In this document: piece by piece, positions 4,913 through 5,734 of the stretch
Layout of the letters: every line of letters begins with the position of its first letter
Numbering within the stretch: the stretch's first letter is position 1
Assembly: GCA_014728565.1 (NCBI GenBank)
Contig: WJLK01000010.1
Coordinates: 1-5,734, forward strand
Length of the DNA: 5,734 nucleotides
Source: Candidatus Pacearchaeota archaeon
GTDB taxonomy: Archaea; Nanobdellota; Nanobdellia; Pacearchaeales; GW2011-AR1
Direction: 5' to 3'
The notes under the pieces: generated by a model
Database searches by the model: none
What the model saw: only the letters and a program-made list of their open reading frames with translations
What the model was told of the DNA's origin: nothing
Made by a program: the position numbers and the translations under genes

Positions 4913-4962
4913 AAAACAAGGTCGGTTAGCAATCTGATGCAATACCACTATGCGATCGCGGC
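4913..4962 (-). tRNA. Candidate split tRNA: 5' half of tRNA-Ser(GCU)
   Basis: Read on the minus strand from 4962: acceptor strand GCCGCGA (4962-4956), U8, C9, and D arm GCAT-AGTGGTA-TTGC (4953-4939) with the canonical A14, G15, G18G19 and A21. A26 follows, then 5' anticodon strand TCAGA (4937-4933) and loop TTGCTAA (4932-4926), anticodon GCU. The matching TCTGA, T arm and TCGCGGC acceptor strand do not follow. Instead come CCGACC, TTG and TTTT (4925-4913). C9 and the unpaired U13-U22 are shared with tRNA-Tyr in this window, which supports a tRNA of the same genome. A TATA box sits ~28 nt upstream. N. equitans split tRNA 5' halves have this build: TATA, half-tRNA to the anticodon loop, GC-rich pairing tail, T-run. 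A truncated tRNA relic is the main alternative. No 3' half is in this window. Confidence 0.6.
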
Positions 4963-4986
4963 ATATGAATATGATGTGATTTTAAT

Positions 4987-4994
4987 CATATAAA
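4987..4994 (-). promoter_or_regulatory. TATA box for the candidate tRNA half
   Basis: On the minus strand this reads TTTATATG, centred ~28 nt upstream of G1 of the tRNA half (4962). It begins 4 nt after the stop codon of the NYN gene. This spacing would start the RNA at or next to the mature 5' end, without a leader. Confidence 0.55.
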
Positions 4995-4997
4995 GTT

Positions 4998-5540
4998 TTA
5001 TTTTTTAATATCTTCAATAAATCTCTTTCCTATCCCAATAGTTTTTGAAGCTACTTTCTTTAAATGATAAGAAATAGATTTCTTGTTTCCAATAGCAACA
5101 TAGATTATTTTTTTATCAAATTTTTTAGTTATTGAAGAAACAACCCCTGAAAAGTCTCCATCATTTGAGATAAGAAATGCTTGATCATAAATATCATCTA
5201 TTGCATCAAAGATTAAATCCCTAGAAATATTTACATCTGTTGCTTTTTCAACATAAAAATTCTTTCCATCTTGTTTATGTTTTTCTAATCTTCCAAAAAT
5301 AATTTTTAATTTATCAATTTTCTTTAGTTTTTCAAAAAAACGCTGTTGTTCTGTATACATTTTTGGATTTGCTTCCCCTACAGGGGCAATATAATAATTA
5401 ATCCTAATTAAATCATATCCCTCTGCAAGCTTTTTACAGAACTTCTCAATGTCAATCTTACAATTAAAAGTCTTTTTTACTGAAAAATAAAAATTACTTC
5501 CATCAATATAAATTACAATCTTTTCCTTTTTAGAATTCAT
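4998..5540 (-). CDS. NYN-domain (LabA/PIN-like) ribonuclease family protein
   Basis: This 180-residue protein is a single NYN domain of the LabA/DUF88 type, in the PIN-like nuclease superfamily. It shows the strand plus first catalytic acid (IVIYIDGSNFYFS, D13), the EKATDVNISRDLIFDA motif (D102) and the LISNDGDFSGVV motif (D127, D129). These are the acidic residues that bind Mg2+/Mn2+ in this family. YYIAPVG (49-55) and IIYVAIGNKKSISYHLKKVA (145-164) are the other typical core strands. There is no signal peptide or fused RNA-binding domain, and the lysine-rich character suits RNA contact. The length is normal. The likely role is RNA cleavage in processing, turnover or defence; the target is unknown. 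The start ATG 5540 is chosen because the ATGs at 5553 and 5576 are closed by stops within 3-5 codons. It lies 10 nt after a GAAA-capped hairpin, so leader-based control is possible. Confidence 0.88.
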   Translation of the reverse strand: MNSKKEKIVIYIDGSNFYFSVKKTFNCKIDIEKFCKKLAEGYDLIRINYYIAPVGEANPKMYTEQQRFFEKLKKIDKLKIIFGRLEKHKQDGKNFYVEKATDVNISRDLIFDAIDDIYDQAFLISNDGDFSGVVSSITKKFDKKIIYVAIGNKKSISYHLKKVASKTIGIGKRFIEDIKK

Positions 5541-5550
5541 TTTAAGGAAT

Positions 5551-5576
5551 CATGGGGTTAGTTTCCTATCCCCATG
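5551..5576 (-). promoter_or_regulatory. GNRA-capped hairpin in the NYN gene leader
   Basis: On the minus strand CATGGGG pairs with CCCCATG (7 bp). After one A-A mismatch TAG pairs with CTA, closed by a GAAA tetraloop. The GNRA loop exists only in minus-strand RNA, the sense of the NYN gene. The stem ends 10 nt before the start codon, so it could affect ribosome access, or be a cleavage or binding site. Confidence 0.55.
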
Positions 5577-5580
5577 GTGT

Positions 5581-5734
5581 TTATTGATTATTATAAGAAT
5601 TGGAGGTATAAAAAACTTTCGGACGATGGCTTTGGTGAATTCCTATAATAATCAAAGAAGATAAAATTATTTTTCTATCCACATTATAGGCTATTATTCT
5701 AATCAACACCTCCTTTTTCTGAGATTCGTAACTT
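5581..5734 (-). other. Open frame of ~50 codons running off the window edge; doubtful coding
   Basis: One minus-strand frame is open from the window edge to a TAA at 5583-5581 and reads ...KKEVLIRIIAYNVDRK... It contains GGAGGTG (5713-5707), which directly abuts a GTG/TTG and is too close to serve as its ribosome site. Codons such as CCG, CGT and AGC in its second half are uncommon in the neighbouring genes, and the long hairpin overlaps it. I lean towards non-coding leader sequence. The last part of a gene beginning outside the window is the alternative. Nothing else is evident in 5656-5734. Confidence 0.2.
5584..5655 (-). other. Long hairpin upstream of the NYN gene (structured leader or ncRNA)
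   Basis: Positions 5584-5601 and 5638-5655 are inverted copies over 18 positions with one difference. That difference is an A-C mismatch in plus-strand RNA but a U-G wobble in minus-strand RNA, so the minus-strand transcript forms 18 continuous pairs. The 36-nt loop is more GC-rich than its flanks and contains ACCTCC (minus strand, 5607-5602). This is complementary to GGAGGT just upstream on the same strand (5713-5708), allowing a long-range contact. The stem also holds a TATA-like TTTTTTATA (minus) in its loop, which might instead be the NYN promoter. Confidence 0.45.

Noticed and set aside
4896..4962. A plus-strand ncRNA starting from TTTATAAA at 4896-4903
   Set aside because: Plus-strand RNA has no recognisable fold, whereas the minus strand gives a near-canonical tRNA half with correctly spaced TATA box. 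The T-rich plus-strand run is better explained as a terminator.
4909..4978. C/D box RNA (CTGA at 4934-4937 and ATGATGTGA at 4971-4979)
   Set aside because: No proper C/D and C'/D' pair with correct order and spacing. The boxes are isolated short matches.

Overview
The window looks like AT-rich archaeal DNA, most likely from a small-genome DPANN-type lineage (Woesearchaeota/Pacearchaeota/Nanoarchaeota-like). The lineage is an inference. Several genes have a TATA box (TTTAAATA or TTTATAAA type) about 24-30 nt before the start codon, with little or no leader and no Shine-Dalgarno. The one complete tRNA has the archaeal C1-G72 tyrosine identity pair and no encoded CCA. The proteins include a stand-alone LigD-type 3'-phosphoesterase and a short, very cysteine-rich exported protein, both familiar in uncultured archaea.

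Layout. 2-349 (+) is the C-terminal end of a protein cut by the window edge. It converges on a two-gene minus-strand unit (1039-359) of unrecognised small proteins, driven by a TATA box at 1061-1070. From a divergent promoter at 1114-1121, 1145-1490 appears to be one structured non-coding transcript. It holds two identical 55-nt leader units, tRNA-Tyr(GUA) at 1255-1327, and a trailer of about 160 nt whose terminal hairpin carries a second copy of the tRNA 3' end followed by a T-run. Two small plus-strand genes of unknown function follow (1651-2127 and 2244-2774), each preceded by a striking dyad or operator-like arrangement. A class I methyltransferase-like gene (3694-2789, minus), the cysteine-rich exported protein (3828-4397) and the LigD phosphoesterase homologue (4445-4879) come next. 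A NYN/LabA-type PIN-like nuclease (5540-4998, minus) closes the coding part, with a structured leader in 5541-5734.

The most unusual element is between the convergent phosphoesterase and NYN genes. At 4962-4926 on the minus strand there is a good 5' half of a tRNA-Ser(GCU), starting about 28 nt after a TATA box. It ends in the anticodon loop and is followed by a short C-rich tail and a T-run instead of the matching 3' half. This is the architecture of the trans-spliced split tRNA genes known from Nanoarchaeum equitans, although a truncated remnant cannot be excluded from this window alone.

No pathway joins the protein-coding genes. The window reads as a set of short transcription units with an unusual density of RNA and regulatory structure between them.
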